Source: an uncultured Lachnospiraceae bacterium
Lineage (GTDB): Bacteria > Bacillota > Clostridia > Lachnospirales > Lachnospiraceae
DNA length: 64,000 nt
Assembly (NCBI GenBank): GCA_947173945.1
Contig: CAMWGV010000001.1
Coordinates: 1-64,000, forward strand
Reading direction: 5' to 3'
The notes beneath the pieces were generated by a model, which worked only from the letters and a program-made list of their open reading frames with translations, made no database searches and was not told the DNA's origin. Below, in pieces: positions 9,327 through 18,209 of this stretch. Both the position numbers and the translations under genes were made by a program. Each line of letters starts with the position of its first letter. The stretch's first letter is position 1.

Positions 9327-9370
9327 GTCCTAAGGAGGGACCCAACGAAGTTGGGAGGATACCTTAGGAC
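9327..9370. repeat. double-palindrome repeat, 44-bp variant, in the ptb-buk spacer
   Basis: Outer arms GTCCTAAGG and CCTTAGGAC (9 bp, perfect) enclose an inner stem CCCAAC-GAA-GTTGGG. The outer arms are identical to those of the copy at 43274-43312. It differs from the 39-bp form by five extra bases on the 3' side of the inner stem. The copy starts 4 bp after the ptb stop codon. Confidence 0.85.
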
Positions 9371-9400
9371 AGACCCGCGAAGCAGGAGGGAATATAGCAG

Positions 9401-9413
9401 GGTCCGAAGGACC
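9401..9413. repeat. short GAA-loop hairpin in the ptb-buk spacer
   Basis: GGTCC-GAA-GGACC is a perfect 5-bp stem with the same GAA triloop as the inner stem of the preceding repeat. The whole spacer 9324-9508 is clearly GC-richer than the flanking genes and consists largely of such hairpins. Confidence 0.6.
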
Positions 9414-9415
9414 GT

Positions 9416-9454
9416 GCCCTCAGGGCTCCGTCTGCTCCGCAGACACCTCAGGGC
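9416..9454. repeat. 39-bp double-palindrome repeat, second ptb-buk copy
   Basis: GCCCTCAGG and CCTCAGGGC outer arms (9 bp, perfect) enclose GTCTGC-TCC-GCAGAC. The architecture and length are identical to the copies near 41.7 and 43.3 kb, but the stem sequences differ on both sides, so pairing is preserved. Confidence 0.85.
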
Positions 9455-9508
9455 AAATACAGACCCGCAGGGCAACACTGTTACAACGAAGCAGAAAGGA
9501 ATAAAAAA

Positions 9509-10579
9509 ATGGGATATAAGTCACTTATTATTAATCCTGGTTCAACATCAACAAAGATTGGTGTATTCGAGGATGAAACATTACTTTTTGAGGAAACACT
9601 CAGACATGCAACAGAGGTTATAGCACAATATGACAGTATAGTAGCACAAAAGGACTTCCGTAAGGAGGTTATTACAAATGTACTGAAAGAGAAAAATTTT
9701 GATATTAAAACACTGGATGTGGTAGTTGGACGTGGAGGTCTTTTAAAGCCGATTCCAGGCGGAACCTATGCGATAAGCGATGCACTTGTTAAGGATTTGG
9801 TAGAGGCAAAGAGAGGCGAGCATGCCTCAAATCTCGGCGGCATCATTGCAAAGGAAATTGCAGACGAGCTTGGAGTACCATCATTTATAGTTGACCCTGT
9901 AGTCGTTGATGAGCTTCAGGATGTTGCAAGACTTTCCGGTCATCCTGAGCTTCCAAGAACAAGTATATTCCACGCACTTAACCAGAAGGCAGTTGCAAAG
10001 AGGTATGCAAAAGAGGCTGGAAAGAAGTATGAGGATTTAAATCTTATTGTAGTTCATATGGGAGGCGGAGTATCAGTAGGTGCTCATAAGAACGGCAAGG
10101 TTATAGATGTATTTAACGCTCTTGACGGAGACGGAGCATTTTCACCGGAGAGAGTTGGAGGAGTTCCGAACGGTGAGCTTATCAAGCTTTGCTACTCAGG
10201 TAAATATACAGAAAAAGAAATGGTTAAGCAGCTTGTTGGTAAGGGTGGATATAACGCTTACCTTGGAACAAACGATGCAAGAGATGTTGAGGACCTTGCA
10301 TTTAATAAAAAGGATGAAAATGCAAAGCTTGTTCTTGATGCATTCAGCTATCAGGTATGTAAGGATATAGGTGCACAGGCAGCAGTTCTTTCGGGAAAGG
10401 TTGACCAGATTATACTTACGGGAGGCATCGCATATTCAGCATATACAACAGGCAGAATCAAGGATATGGTTTCATTTATAGCACCTGTTACTGTGTATGC
10501 AGGTGAGGATGAACTTCTTGCCCTTGCACAGGGTGCATTAAGAGTGTTAAACAAGGAAGAGGCAGCAAAAACATATTAA
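9509..10579 (+). CDS. buk: butyrate kinase
   Basis: A 356-aa acetate/butyrate kinase-family (ASKHA fold) enzyme that converts butyryl-phosphate plus ADP to butyrate plus ATP. Visible family features are the N-terminal phosphate motif [13 protein letters not shown], the [11 protein letters not shown] region and the C-terminal ILTGGIAYS segment. The length fits butyrate kinase (about 355) rather than acetate kinase (about 400). It is paired with ptb but separated by a 185-bp repeat-rich spacer, which may affect mRNA stability or expression ratio. Confidence 0.93.
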   Translation: MGYKSLIINPGSTSTKIGVFEDETLLFEETLRHATEVIAQYDSIVAQKDFRKEVITNVLKEKNFDIKTLDVVVGRGGLLKPIPGGTYAISDALVKDLVEAKRGEHASNLGGIIAKEIADELGVPSFIVDPVVVDELQDVARLSGHPELPRTSIFHALNQKAVAKRYAKEAGKKYEDLNLIVVHMGGGVSVGAHKNGKVIDVFNALDGDGAFSPERVGGVPNGELIKLCYSGKYTEKEMVKQLVGKGGYNAYLGTNDARDVEDLAFNKKDENAKLVLDAFSYQVCKDIGAQAAVLSGKVDQIILTGGIAYSAYTTGRIKDMVSFIAPVTVYAGEDELLALAQGALRVLNKEEAAKTY

Positions 10580-10616
10580 TTGTTATGGACAATGTTCCAT
10601 TCGGAAGGAGTAAAAA

Positions 10617-12926
10617 ATGGATAATGGCAATAATAGCTCATTTAATCTTAAGCAGGACCAGCCGACGCCTCAGGTGAACCAGCCGATGCCTGAAATGAAT
10701 CAGCAGACATACGGTCAGGCGCCTCAGATGAACCAGCAGGCATATGGTCAGCCATCTCAGATGAATCAGCCGGTATATGGACAGACACCTCAGATGAACC
10801 AGCCTGTCTATAATCAGCCACAGGCTCCGATGGGAGGTGGCAATGGTGGTTCAGGGCAGCCGCCTAAGGTAAAGAAGCCTTTGACAGGTGGTAAGCTTGC
10901 CGGGATTATAGCTGGCGGTGTCGCTGCAGTAGCAGCAATTGTGTGTGGTGTTATATTTATACCAAAGCTTTTCAGAACCGATAAAGAGGTTGTGATTGAT
11001 GCTTTCAACGCATCATTTCAGACAGAGGTTGTTGAAACAAACACAGATGATGCACTCGGCTCCCAAGAGATTGAAAAGAAGCTTCGTGATAACGGCGGAG
11101 AAATATCCGTAGTATTTAATCTTAACGAGATAGACGGTGTAAAAGGAAATGCAACAGTTAATATCAACGAGATTTATAATCCGATTGACAAGCTTGTTAA
11201 TTATACAATTAACGCAGCGGCTGAGGGCAAGGATGTATTTGCATTTAACTTAATCGGTGAACAGGATAATACATACATCGAATTTGTCAATCTTATAGAC
11301 GGATATTTTATGCTTCCGAACAACGATATGGATGGTGCAATTAACAGTTCATTTCTTGGTGAGCTTTTAAGAGAAGAAGATGTAACGATACCAGATATCA
11401 ATGTAGATTATTTTTCTGATGGTTCTGATGAGGTGAATGTTCCGGCAAATATCAATTCAGATTATGTCAAAGCTTTCGAAAAACTCTGGGATTCAATGGA
11501 GTATAAAAAACAGGGAAATGCAAAGATTGATGTAAACGGAACAACTGTTAAAGCGAAGGAGTACACCGTTACTCTTAAGGAGGAAAATATCGAGGAAACA
11601 TTTGCTACCATGTTTGATGGCGTATTACAGGCTGCTTTAGCGGATCCGTCTGCTTTAGAGGATTCAGGACTTACCGCAGCAGATTATGAAGCTGCTTTAA
11701 AGCAGGTAAAGGCCATGATTCCTTCCCTTATAACCGGTGACTTTGTATTAAATGTTTATATAAAGGATGATAAGGTTGTAAAGTGTACATCATCAGATGA
11801 TATTTCGCTCTACGGAATGAAGTTTGGTTATGATTTTTATGTAGATATTGACGAAAATAATGTTTCAGGTAAGTTAAACTTTGATGTTATGGGCGAGAAG
11901 GCAGGCATTTCATTTGAAGTTAAGGATATGAAGAGCAATCCAAATGGTAAGTTCTCAGTTTTTGCCCCTGACAATTATATTGACCTTACATTTACTTCCA
12001 ATGTTGAAAATACAGACACGGCAAAAAAAGCCAATTTGGATATGAGCTTAGTATATAATAGCGATGAGCTTATGACTATAAAGCTGAACTGTGATGGTAA
12101 TAAGACAGACCATTCATTTAACGTAAGTGGAAACATGACGATGCCTAAAGATAATTCCTCAATGGATTTCAATATGTCAGGAGAGGTTACGGATATTGTT
12201 AAGGGAACATCATATAGCTGGGTTATTGATAATATGAATATTTCAATTGACGGTTCCGTTGTTGTTGGCATGGATGGAAGAATAGATGTTGATACCACCA
12301 ATAATGTTGCGGTTGCTCATGACGCAAGCAAAAAGATTTATGAAGTGGCAACACTCACACAGAATGATTTTATAAATATATTAAGTGATAACGAGCAGAT
12401 GCTTAACAACTATTTACAGGATTTGGGAATTTCAGGATCTTCAAAGGAGGATACTGAAAGCACAAAAGAAGAATCATCGAATAATGACAATAACGTAGAT
12501 GGACCAAAGATACTTCGGGCAGGCGACACAGAGATAGAAATTCTCAAAAGCTATGCAGGAACAAAATGTACATTTAATGATGAGTATTATATATCTTTTG
12601 CGGATGATAATCAGTCAATTTCGATAGATTATACTTTATATAATAACTATGATGCCAGCGAGCTGGTTCAAAATGGGTTCTATCAGGAGGAGTCATCGGG
12701 AGATGGAGATATTGATGAGATCAATGTGGAAAAGACACTGTCGGATTCATCAAAGGTAGTTTACTCCTATACAAAAAGAGGAGATGCTATTCCATATGTG
12801 ACAGCATATATTGTAAAGCAGATAGGGGAAGATTGTCTTGCAGTTTCAGTATATGTATATGGTGAGGAGATATCTTCAGACGAGCTTGCAGAGATTCTTG
12901 CAGATGCAAACTTCAAGGTGAAGTAA
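10617..12926 (+). CDS. membrane-anchored protein with N-terminal Gln/Asn/Pro repeats and large extracellular domain
   Basis: A 769-aa protein. Residues 1-80 are a low-complexity cytoplasmic tail built from 11-residue repeats of the type QAYGQPSQMNQ. A glycine-rich linker leads to one transmembrane helix (about 93-115). The remaining 650 residues are beta-rich and acidic, with repeated folding patterns suggesting tandem LolA/lipoprotein-like barrels, and include a Ser/Glu/Asn-rich linker (about 618-632). I do not recognise the family with certainty; similar architectures are common as hypothetical proteins in Lachnospiraceae. A surface or periplasm-like sensing or ligand-binding role is only a guess. 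Confidence 0.75.
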   Translation: MDNGNNSSFNLKQDQPTPQVNQPMPEMNQQTYGQAPQMNQQAYGQPSQMNQPVYGQTPQMNQPVYNQPQAPMGGGNGGSGQPPKVKKPLTGGKLAGIIAGGVAAVAAIVCGVIFIPKLFRTDKEVVIDAFNASFQTEVVETNTDDALGSQEIEKKLRDNGGEISVVFNLNEIDGVKGNATVNINEIYNPIDKLVNYTINAAAEGKDVFAFNLIGEQDNTYIEFVNLIDGYFMLPNNDMDGAINSSFLGELLREEDVTIPDINVDYFSDGSDEVNVPANINSDYVKAFEKLWDSMEYKKQGNAKIDVNGTTVKAKEYTVTLKEENIEETFATMFDGVLQAALADPSALEDSGLTAADYEAALKQVKAMIPSLITGDFVLNVYIKDDKVVKCTSSDDISLYGMKFGYDFYVDIDENNVSGKLNFDVMGEKAGISFEVKDMKSNPNGKFSVFAPDNYIDLTFTSNVENTDTAKKANLDMSLVYNSDELMTIKLNCDGNKTDHSFNVSGNMTMPKDNSSMDFNMSGEVTDIVKGTSYSWVIDNMNISIDGSVVVGMDGRIDVDTTNNVAVAHDASKKIYEVATLTQNDFINILSDNEQMLNNYLQDLGISGSSKEDTESTKEESSNNDNNVDGPKILRAGDTEIEILKSYAGTKCTFNDEYYISFADDNQSISIDYTLYNNYDASELVQNGFYQEESSGDGDIDEINVEKTLSDSSKVVYSYTKRGDAIPYVTAYIVKQIGEDCLAVSVYVYGEEISSDELAEILADANFKVK
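10704..10823 (+). repeat. 33-bp coding tandem repeat
   Basis: About 3.6 units of a 33-bp repeat encode QTYGQAPQMNQ, QAYGQPSQMNQ, PVYGQTPQMNQ and PVYNQPQ. Synonymous and conservative differences between units show it is not a recent exact duplication, but such tracts can still vary in copy number between strains. Confidence 0.8.
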
Positions 12927-12955
12927 TTGATTTGGTAATTTAGAAAGGTTAACCT

Positions 12956-13732
12956 ATGAATTCTATAAATATAAAAGGAATATGTATTGGGTCAGGATGC
13001 CCTAAGATATGTGTTCCGTTCATGGGTGCAACTATAGAGGATTATGAAAGCAATGCGGATGAGCTACATAGTTCATCCGCAAATGCTTTTGTGGATATAG
13101 TTGAGATCAGGGCAGACTATTTTAAGAGCCTGAATAACATGAACGAGCTAAACACTTTAATGAAAAAAATGAATGAGACGCTTGCTGATAAGGTGATTTT
13201 ATTTACAATACGGAGCGAAAGCGAGGGAGGACAAAAGCTTGATTTTGGCACGCCCCCAATTAAAGATATAATTAGCTACGTAATCGAAAATAAGCTTGCT
13301 GATATTGTAGATGTTGAGTTGAATCAGGGAGATAAGGTCTTTGAGTATTTAACAGAGCTTGCGAAAAAAAATGATGTAAAGATAGTTGCATCATATCACA
13401 ATTTCCATGAGACTCCGTCGAATGGGGAGATAAGGAATAAGCTTATAAAAATGCAGAATTGTGGAGCGGATATAGCGAAAATAGCAGTCATGCCAAATAA
13501 TATCCATGACGTGTTTACACTGATGGACGCAGCGGCAACAGTAAAAGAAAGTGGAAAAACTCCAATCATCGCCATTTCCATGGGGGGACGGGGCGCCTTA
13601 AGCCGGGTGGCAGGTGAATTGTATGGAAGCGATGTGACATTTGCCTCCATGGGAGAAAGCTCTGCACCCGGTCAGCTTCCTGTAACACAGTTGAAAAACA
13701 TAATGAATAGTCTGACTGCCGTTATTCCATAG
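12956..13732 (+). CDS. aroD: type I 3-dehydroquinate dehydratase
   Basis: A 258-aa enzyme of the shikimate pathway that dehydrates 3-dehydroquinate to 3-dehydroshikimate through a Schiff base. The catalytic His is in IVASYHNFHETP, and the Schiff-base Lys is in DIAKIAVMP. The C-terminal FASMGESSAPGQLP segment closes the active site. It lies 29 bp after the preceding gene. Its last 11 bp overlap the convergent oxidoreductase gene, so transcription from the two sides collides here. Confidence 0.93.
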   Translation: MNSINIKGICIGSGCPKICVPFMGATIEDYESNADELHSSSANAFVDIVEIRADYFKSLNNMNELNTLMKKMNETLADKVILFTIRSESEGGQKLDFGTPPIKDIISYVIENKLADIVDVELNQGDKVFEYLTELAKKNDVKIVASYHNFHETPSNGEIRNKLIKMQNCGADIAKIAVMPNNIHDVFTLMDAAATVKESGKTPIIAISMGGRGALSRVAGELYGSDVTFASMGESSAPGQLPVTQLKNIMNSLTAVIP

Positions 13733-14702
13733 GGAATTTTATTTTCCATGCACCACGGGTAGCGTCCAAAAATTTCATTGTATTAATAATCTGCTCATGG
13801 GAGTATTCCAGCATTTCCGTTTTTCCTGTGATGATACTTTCGCGCGCAGATAGAAATTCGTATTCGTATCCTGAAATATGATTTTCAGGAAGCTTGACTT
13901 CCGTTACAAGAGTATGATTGCCCTGATATATGCGGTATGCTTCAGGGCAATTTATATTGTCAATTTCTATATATCCCCTGTCGCCATATATTTTCGCACC
14001 ATTGTCGGCATCATACATAATTGATATAAAGGCAGATGCAGTAACGCCACCTTTATATCCAAGCTGCAGGGATGCCTGTGCATCTACCCCTGTTTCAAGC
14101 TTAACACATGAGGATGCAACAGTTGCCGGTGACATGCCATAAACCATCTGGAATAGATTGATAGGGTAAACACCCAAGTCAAGGAGTGCTCCTCCGCCTA
14201 AGGAAAGCTCCTTGATACGTTCTTTATTAAAAACCTTGTAGCCAAGGCTGCAGGTTATATTGTAAACCTTTCCGATAATACCCTCACCTATATTGTAAAG
14301 CAGTCTTTCATACATTGGAAGACAGCGTATCCACATGGCCTCTGAGGCAAATATATTTTTTTCTTTTGCTAAAGAGAGAACCTTTATCGTAGTACTTGCA
14401 TCATAAGAGAAAGGTTTTTCTACAAGAACAGGTTTTCCTGCATTGATTGCAAGCTCAGCATGCTCTGCATGGAGTGAGTTCGGAGTAGCAATGTAAACAA
14501 GCTCTACATCAGGATCATTTACAAGCTCCTCATAAGAACCATACCTCTTTTTAATATTATATTTATCGCCAAATGTATTTGCCCGTTCTATGTCTCTTGC
14601 AGCAATGGCATAAGGCTCAAAGCTGTCTAAGCTGTTAAGGGTAGCTGCAATTTTTTCAGAAATATTTCCGGCTCCTAAAATGCCGACCTTAAAATTTATC
14701 AT
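13722..14702 (-). CDS. Gfo/Idh/MocA-family NAD(P)-dependent oxidoreductase
   Basis: A 326-aa protein with an N-terminal Rossmann fold (GILGAGNISEKIA) and the family EKPF motif (VEKPFSYDAS, the catalytic-lysine region), then the C-terminal alpha/beta domain. Family members oxidise or reduce sugars, inositols or trans-dihydrodiols; the substrate is not evident. The start at 14702 is preceded by GAGAGGTAATGATT on the minus strand. It is a single gene, convergent with aroD and divergent from ileS. Confidence 0.88.
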   Translation of the reverse strand: MINFKVGILGAGNISEKIAATLNSLDSFEPYAIAARDIERANTFGDKYNIKKRYGSYEELVNDPDVELVYIATPNSLHAEHAELAINAGKPVLVEKPFSYDASTTIKVLSLAKEKNIFASEAMWIRCLPMYERLLYNIGEGIIGKVYNITCSLGYKVFNKERIKELSLGGGALLDLGVYPINLFQMVYGMSPATVASSCVKLETGVDAQASLQLGYKGGVTASAFISIMYDADNGAKIYGDRGYIEIDNINCPEAYRIYQGNHTLVTEVKLPENHISGYEYEFLSARESIITGKTEMLEYSHEQIINTMKFLDATRGAWKIKFPME

Positions 14703-14803
14703 AAATCATTACCTCTCATTTTCAAATTTCACAAATAAAAACTACCTTTTATTATACTTTAATCTTTAATATTATTCAACCAAGTTTATTTGGGGGCTTT
14801 TCA

Positions 14804-14833
14804 TTGACAGATTAAGTGCACTTAGGGTATACT
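14804..14833 (+). promoter_or_regulatory. sigma-A promoter of ileS
   Basis: TTGACA (14804-14809), 18-bp spacer, TATACT (14828-14833). The leader from here to the start codon is only about 45 nt, too short for a T-box, so ileS here is not under T-box control as far as this sequence shows. Confidence 0.75.
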
Positions 14834-14879
14834 AAAAAATTGGTGGAGACTAAGATTTTAGAAGAAAGGAAATACAAAT

Positions 14880-17800
14880 ATGTACGAAAAAGTTTCTACA
14901 AAACTCAATTTTGTTGAACGTGAAGACAAGGTACTTCAATTTTGGAAGGATAACAAAGTATTTGAAAAGAGTATTCAGGAAAAGCAGGATTTGCCAACCT
15001 ATACATTTTATGATGGACCTCCTACGGCAAACGGAAAGCCACATATCGGACATGTGCTTACCCGTGTTATAAAGGATATGATTCCGAGATACCAGACTAT
15101 GAAGGGGCATAAAATTATAAGAAAGGCAGGATGGGATACACATGGTCTTCCTGTTGAACTTGAGGTTGAAAAGCTTCTTGGGATAGATGGTAAGGAGCAG
15201 ATAGAGGAATATGGACTTGATCCATTTATTACGAAATGTAAAGAATCTGTTTGGAAGTACAAGGGAATGTGGGAAGAGTTTTCCGGTAAGGTCGGATTTT
15301 GGGCCGACATGGACGACCCATATGTAACCTATGAGAATTCCTTTATCGAATCAGAGTGGTGGGCTCTCAAAAAGATTTGGGAGCAGGGACTTTTATATAA
15401 GGGCTTTAAAATTGTACCATATTGTCCAAGGTGTGGAACACCTCTTTCAAGCCATGAGGTTGCACAGGGATATAAGGCTGTTAAGGAGCGCTCGGCAGTT
15501 GTTCGATTTAAATGTATAGGCGAGGATGCGTATTTCCTTGCATGGACAACTACTCCGTGGACGCTTCCAAGTAACGTTGCGCTTTGTGTACACCCGGATG
15601 AATCTTACTGTAAGGTAAAGGCAGCAGATGGGAATACTTATTATATGGCGGAAGCACTTCTTGATAAGGTGTTGGGTGGACTTGCAGCTGAGGGTGAGAA
15701 GGCTTATGAAGTACTTGAGAGCTATAAGGGTTCTGATCTTGAGCATAAAGAATATGAACCACTTTTTGAGTGTACCGCTAATGCTGTTAAGAAGCAAAAC
15801 GGGAAAGGACATTATGTGACATGTGACACATATGTAACTATGTCAGATGGTACAGGAATTGTCCATATCGCACCTGCATTTGGTGAGGATGATGCGAATG
15901 TCGGCAGGGCTTATGATCTTCCTTTCGTACAGCTTGTAAACGGAAAGGGAGAGCTTACCGAGGATACTCCTTATGCAGGAATGTTTGTAAAGGATGCCGA
16001 TCCAAAGATTCTTGTTGACCTTGATGCAAAAGGACTTTTGTTTGATGCACCTAAATTTGAGCATGATTACCCATTCTGCTGGAGATGTGATACGCCTCTC
16101 ATTTATTATGCAAGAGATACATGGTTTATCAAAATGACGGCAGTCAGGGACAAGCTTGTAAAAAATAATAATACTGTAAACTGGATACCGGAGAGTATAG
16201 GAAAGGGACGTTTTGGTGACTGGCTGGAAAATGTTCAGGACTGGGGACTTTCACGTAACCGTTATTGGGGAACACCTCTTAATATCTGGGAGTGCCCTTG
16301 CGGTGAAAGACATGCGATTGGCTCCATTGAGGAGCTTAAGAGTATGAGCAAAAACTGTCCGGATGATATTGAGCTTCATCGTCCGTATATTGATGATGTT
16401 ACAATTGCATGTCCAAAATGCGGAGAGGAAATGAAACGAGTTCCGGAGGTTATTGACTGCTGGTTTGACTCCGGTGCGATGCCTTTTGCACAGTGGCATT
16501 ATCCGTTTGAAAATGAAGATATATTTAACGATAATTTCCCTGCGGATTTTATAAGTGAGGCTGTTGACCAGACAAGAGGATGGTTCTATTCTCTTATGGC
16601 AATTTCAACACTTATATTTGACAAGGCGCCATATAAGAATGTTATCGTGCTTGGTCATGTTCAGGATAAGGATGGACAGAAGATGTCCAAGTCAAAGGGA
16701 AATGCGGTTGACCCTATGGAGGCACTCAATAAATACGGTGCAGATGCCATAAGGTGGTATTTTTACAGCAACTCGGCACCGTGGCTTCCAAACCGTTTCC
16801 ATGAGGATGCGGTTATAGAGGGACAGAGGAAGTTTATGGGAACCCTTTGGAATACGTATGCATTCTATATATTATATGCAAACATAGATGAGTTTGACCC
16901 GACAAAATATGAGCTTTGCTACGACAAGCTTTCTGTTATGGATAAATGGCTGTTATCAAAGCTTAATTCAGTTGTTAAGGCGGTGGATGATAATCTGGGT
17001 GCATACAAGATACCGGAAGCAACAAGGGCATTGTCGGAATTTGTTGATGATCTTAGTAACTGGTATGTAAGAAGATGCCGTGAGCGTTATTGGGCGAAGG
17101 ATATGCCGGAGGACAAGGTAAATGCATATATGACATTGTACACAGCACTTGTTACTTTGTGTAAGATTGCGGCACCTATGATTCCGTTTATGACAGAGGA
17201 TATTTATCAGAACTTAGTGAGAAGTGTAGACAAGAGCGCACCTTTAAGTGTTCACCTCTGTGATTTTCCGGCAGTAAATGATAAATATATTGATGCTGAG
17301 CTTGAGGCAAGTATGGATGAGGTTTTAAAGTGCGTTGTATTTGGACGTGCGGCAAGAAATACCGCAAACATTAAGAGCAGACAGCCAATAGGAAATATGT
17401 ATATTAAAGCTGAGAAGTCGCTGGATGATTACTTTGTCGAAATTATAGAGGAGGAGCTTAACATTAAAAATGTTGAGTTCAAGGAGGATGTGTCATCATT
17501 TACAACTTACAGCTTTAAGCCACAGCTTAAAACAGTGGGTCCAAAGTATGGCAAGCAGCTTGGAGGAATAAAGGAATACCTTTCATCCGTTGATGGAAAT
17601 CAAGCAATGAATACACTTAAGACAGATGGAGCATTAAAGTTCACTGTCGGCGATGTAGAGGTTTCTCTGGCGGAAGAGGATCTCCTTATAGATGTTGCCA
17701 AGATGGATGGATTTGTTTCTGAGGGGGATAATTATGTAACGGTAGTTATTGACACAACCCTCACACCTGAGCTTATTGAGGAGGGCTTTATAAGAGAAGT

Positions 17801-18032
17801 TATTTCCAAGGTTCAGACGATGCGTAAGGAAGCAGACTTCAATGTTATGGATAAGATTAAGGTATATGTATCAGGAAATGATAAGATAGCTGATATTATT
17901 ACAGGTAACAGTGATGAGATAAAAACCGTTTGTCTTGCAAATGAATTTGTAATAGGTGAGACAACAACAAATTCAAAGGAATGGAATATTAACGGTGAAA
18001 AGGTTACAATTGGAGTTGCTGTGGACGCATAA
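14880..18032 (+). CDS. ileS: isoleucyl-tRNA synthetase (long form)
   Basis: A 1050-aa class I synthetase that charges tRNA-Ile with isoleucine. HIGH lies at about residue 55 (GKPHIGHVL) and KMSKS at about 600 (GQKMSKSKGN), with the CP1 editing domain between them. A CPRCG site and a CPKCGEE site fall in the connective region. The length and C-terminal extension fit the eukaryotic-like IleS2 type rather than the roughly 920-aa type. That form is associated with natural resistance to mupirocin in other bacteria (family knowledge; not shown here). It has its own promoter, and the next gene, glgP, starts 177 bp later. Confidence 0.95.
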   Translation: MYEKVSTKLNFVEREDKVLQFWKDNKVFEKSIQEKQDLPTYTFYDGPPTANGKPHIGHVLTRVIKDMIPRYQTMKGHKIIRKAGWDTHGLPVELEVEKLLGIDGKEQIEEYGLDPFITKCKESVWKYKGMWEEFSGKVGFWADMDDPYVTYENSFIESEWWALKKIWEQGLLYKGFKIVPYCPRCGTPLSSHEVAQGYKAVKERSAVVRFKCIGEDAYFLAWTTTPWTLPSNVALCVHPDESYCKVKAADGNTYYMAEALLDKVLGGLAAEGEKAYEVLESYKGSDLEHKEYEPLFECTANAVKKQNGKGHYVTCDTYVTMSDGTGIVHIAPAFGEDDANVGRAYDLPFVQLVNGKGELTEDTPYAGMFVKDADPKILVDLDAKGLLFDAPKFEHDYPFCWRCDTPLIYYARDTWFIKMTAVRDKLVKNNNTVNWIPESIGKGRFGDWLENVQDWGLSRNRYWGTPLNIWECPCGERHAIGSIEELKSMSKNCPDDIELHRPYIDDVTIACPKCGEEMKRVPEVIDCWFDSGAMPFAQWHYPFENEDIFNDNFPADFISEAVDQTRGWFYSLMAISTLIFDKAPYKNVIVLGHVQDKDGQKMSKSKGNAVDPMEALNKYGADAIRWYFYSNSAPWLPNRFHEDAVIEGQRKFMGTLWNTYAFYILYANIDEFDPTKYELCYDKLSVMDKWLLSKLNSVVKAVDDNLGAYKIPEATRALSEFVDDLSNWYVRRCRERYWAKDMPEDKVNAYMTLYTALVTLCKIAAPMIPFMTEDIYQNLVRSVDKSAPLSVHLCDFPAVNDKYIDAELEASMDEVLKCVVFGRAARNTANIKSRQPIGNMYIKAEKSLDDYFVEIIEEELNIKNVEFKEDVSSFTTYSFKPQLKTVGPKYGKQLGGIKEYLSSVDGNQAMNTLKTDGALKFTVGDVEVSLAEEDLLIDVAKMDGFVSEGDNYVTVVIDTTLTPELIEEGFIREVISKVQTMRKEADFNVMDKIKVYVSGNDKIADIITGNSDEIKTVCLANEFVIGETTTNSKEWNINGEKVTIGVAVDA

Positions 18033-18209
18033 AAAAGTACAATTTCATTGACAATTTGCATAAAAATAGCCAAATATATTGCATTTATAGGATAATATAA
18101 CGAAAAAAATTTATGCGGTTGTATAATAATGTATTTTTTGCTAAACTTATAAAGGTTTATTGTGTACTTGACCAGACAGTGTTTGGTTAACATATTAAGG
18201 AGGACAAAT

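Noticed and set aside
9351-9623. 90-aa ORF spanning the ptb-buk spacer
   Set aside because: It is an open frame through the palindromic repeats that runs out of frame into buk; no ribosome-binding site and no recognisable protein.
14703-14879. T-box riboswitch before ileS
   Set aside because: The promoter lies only about 45 nt upstream of the start codon and no T-box sequence (TGGNACC) or specifier hairpin is present.
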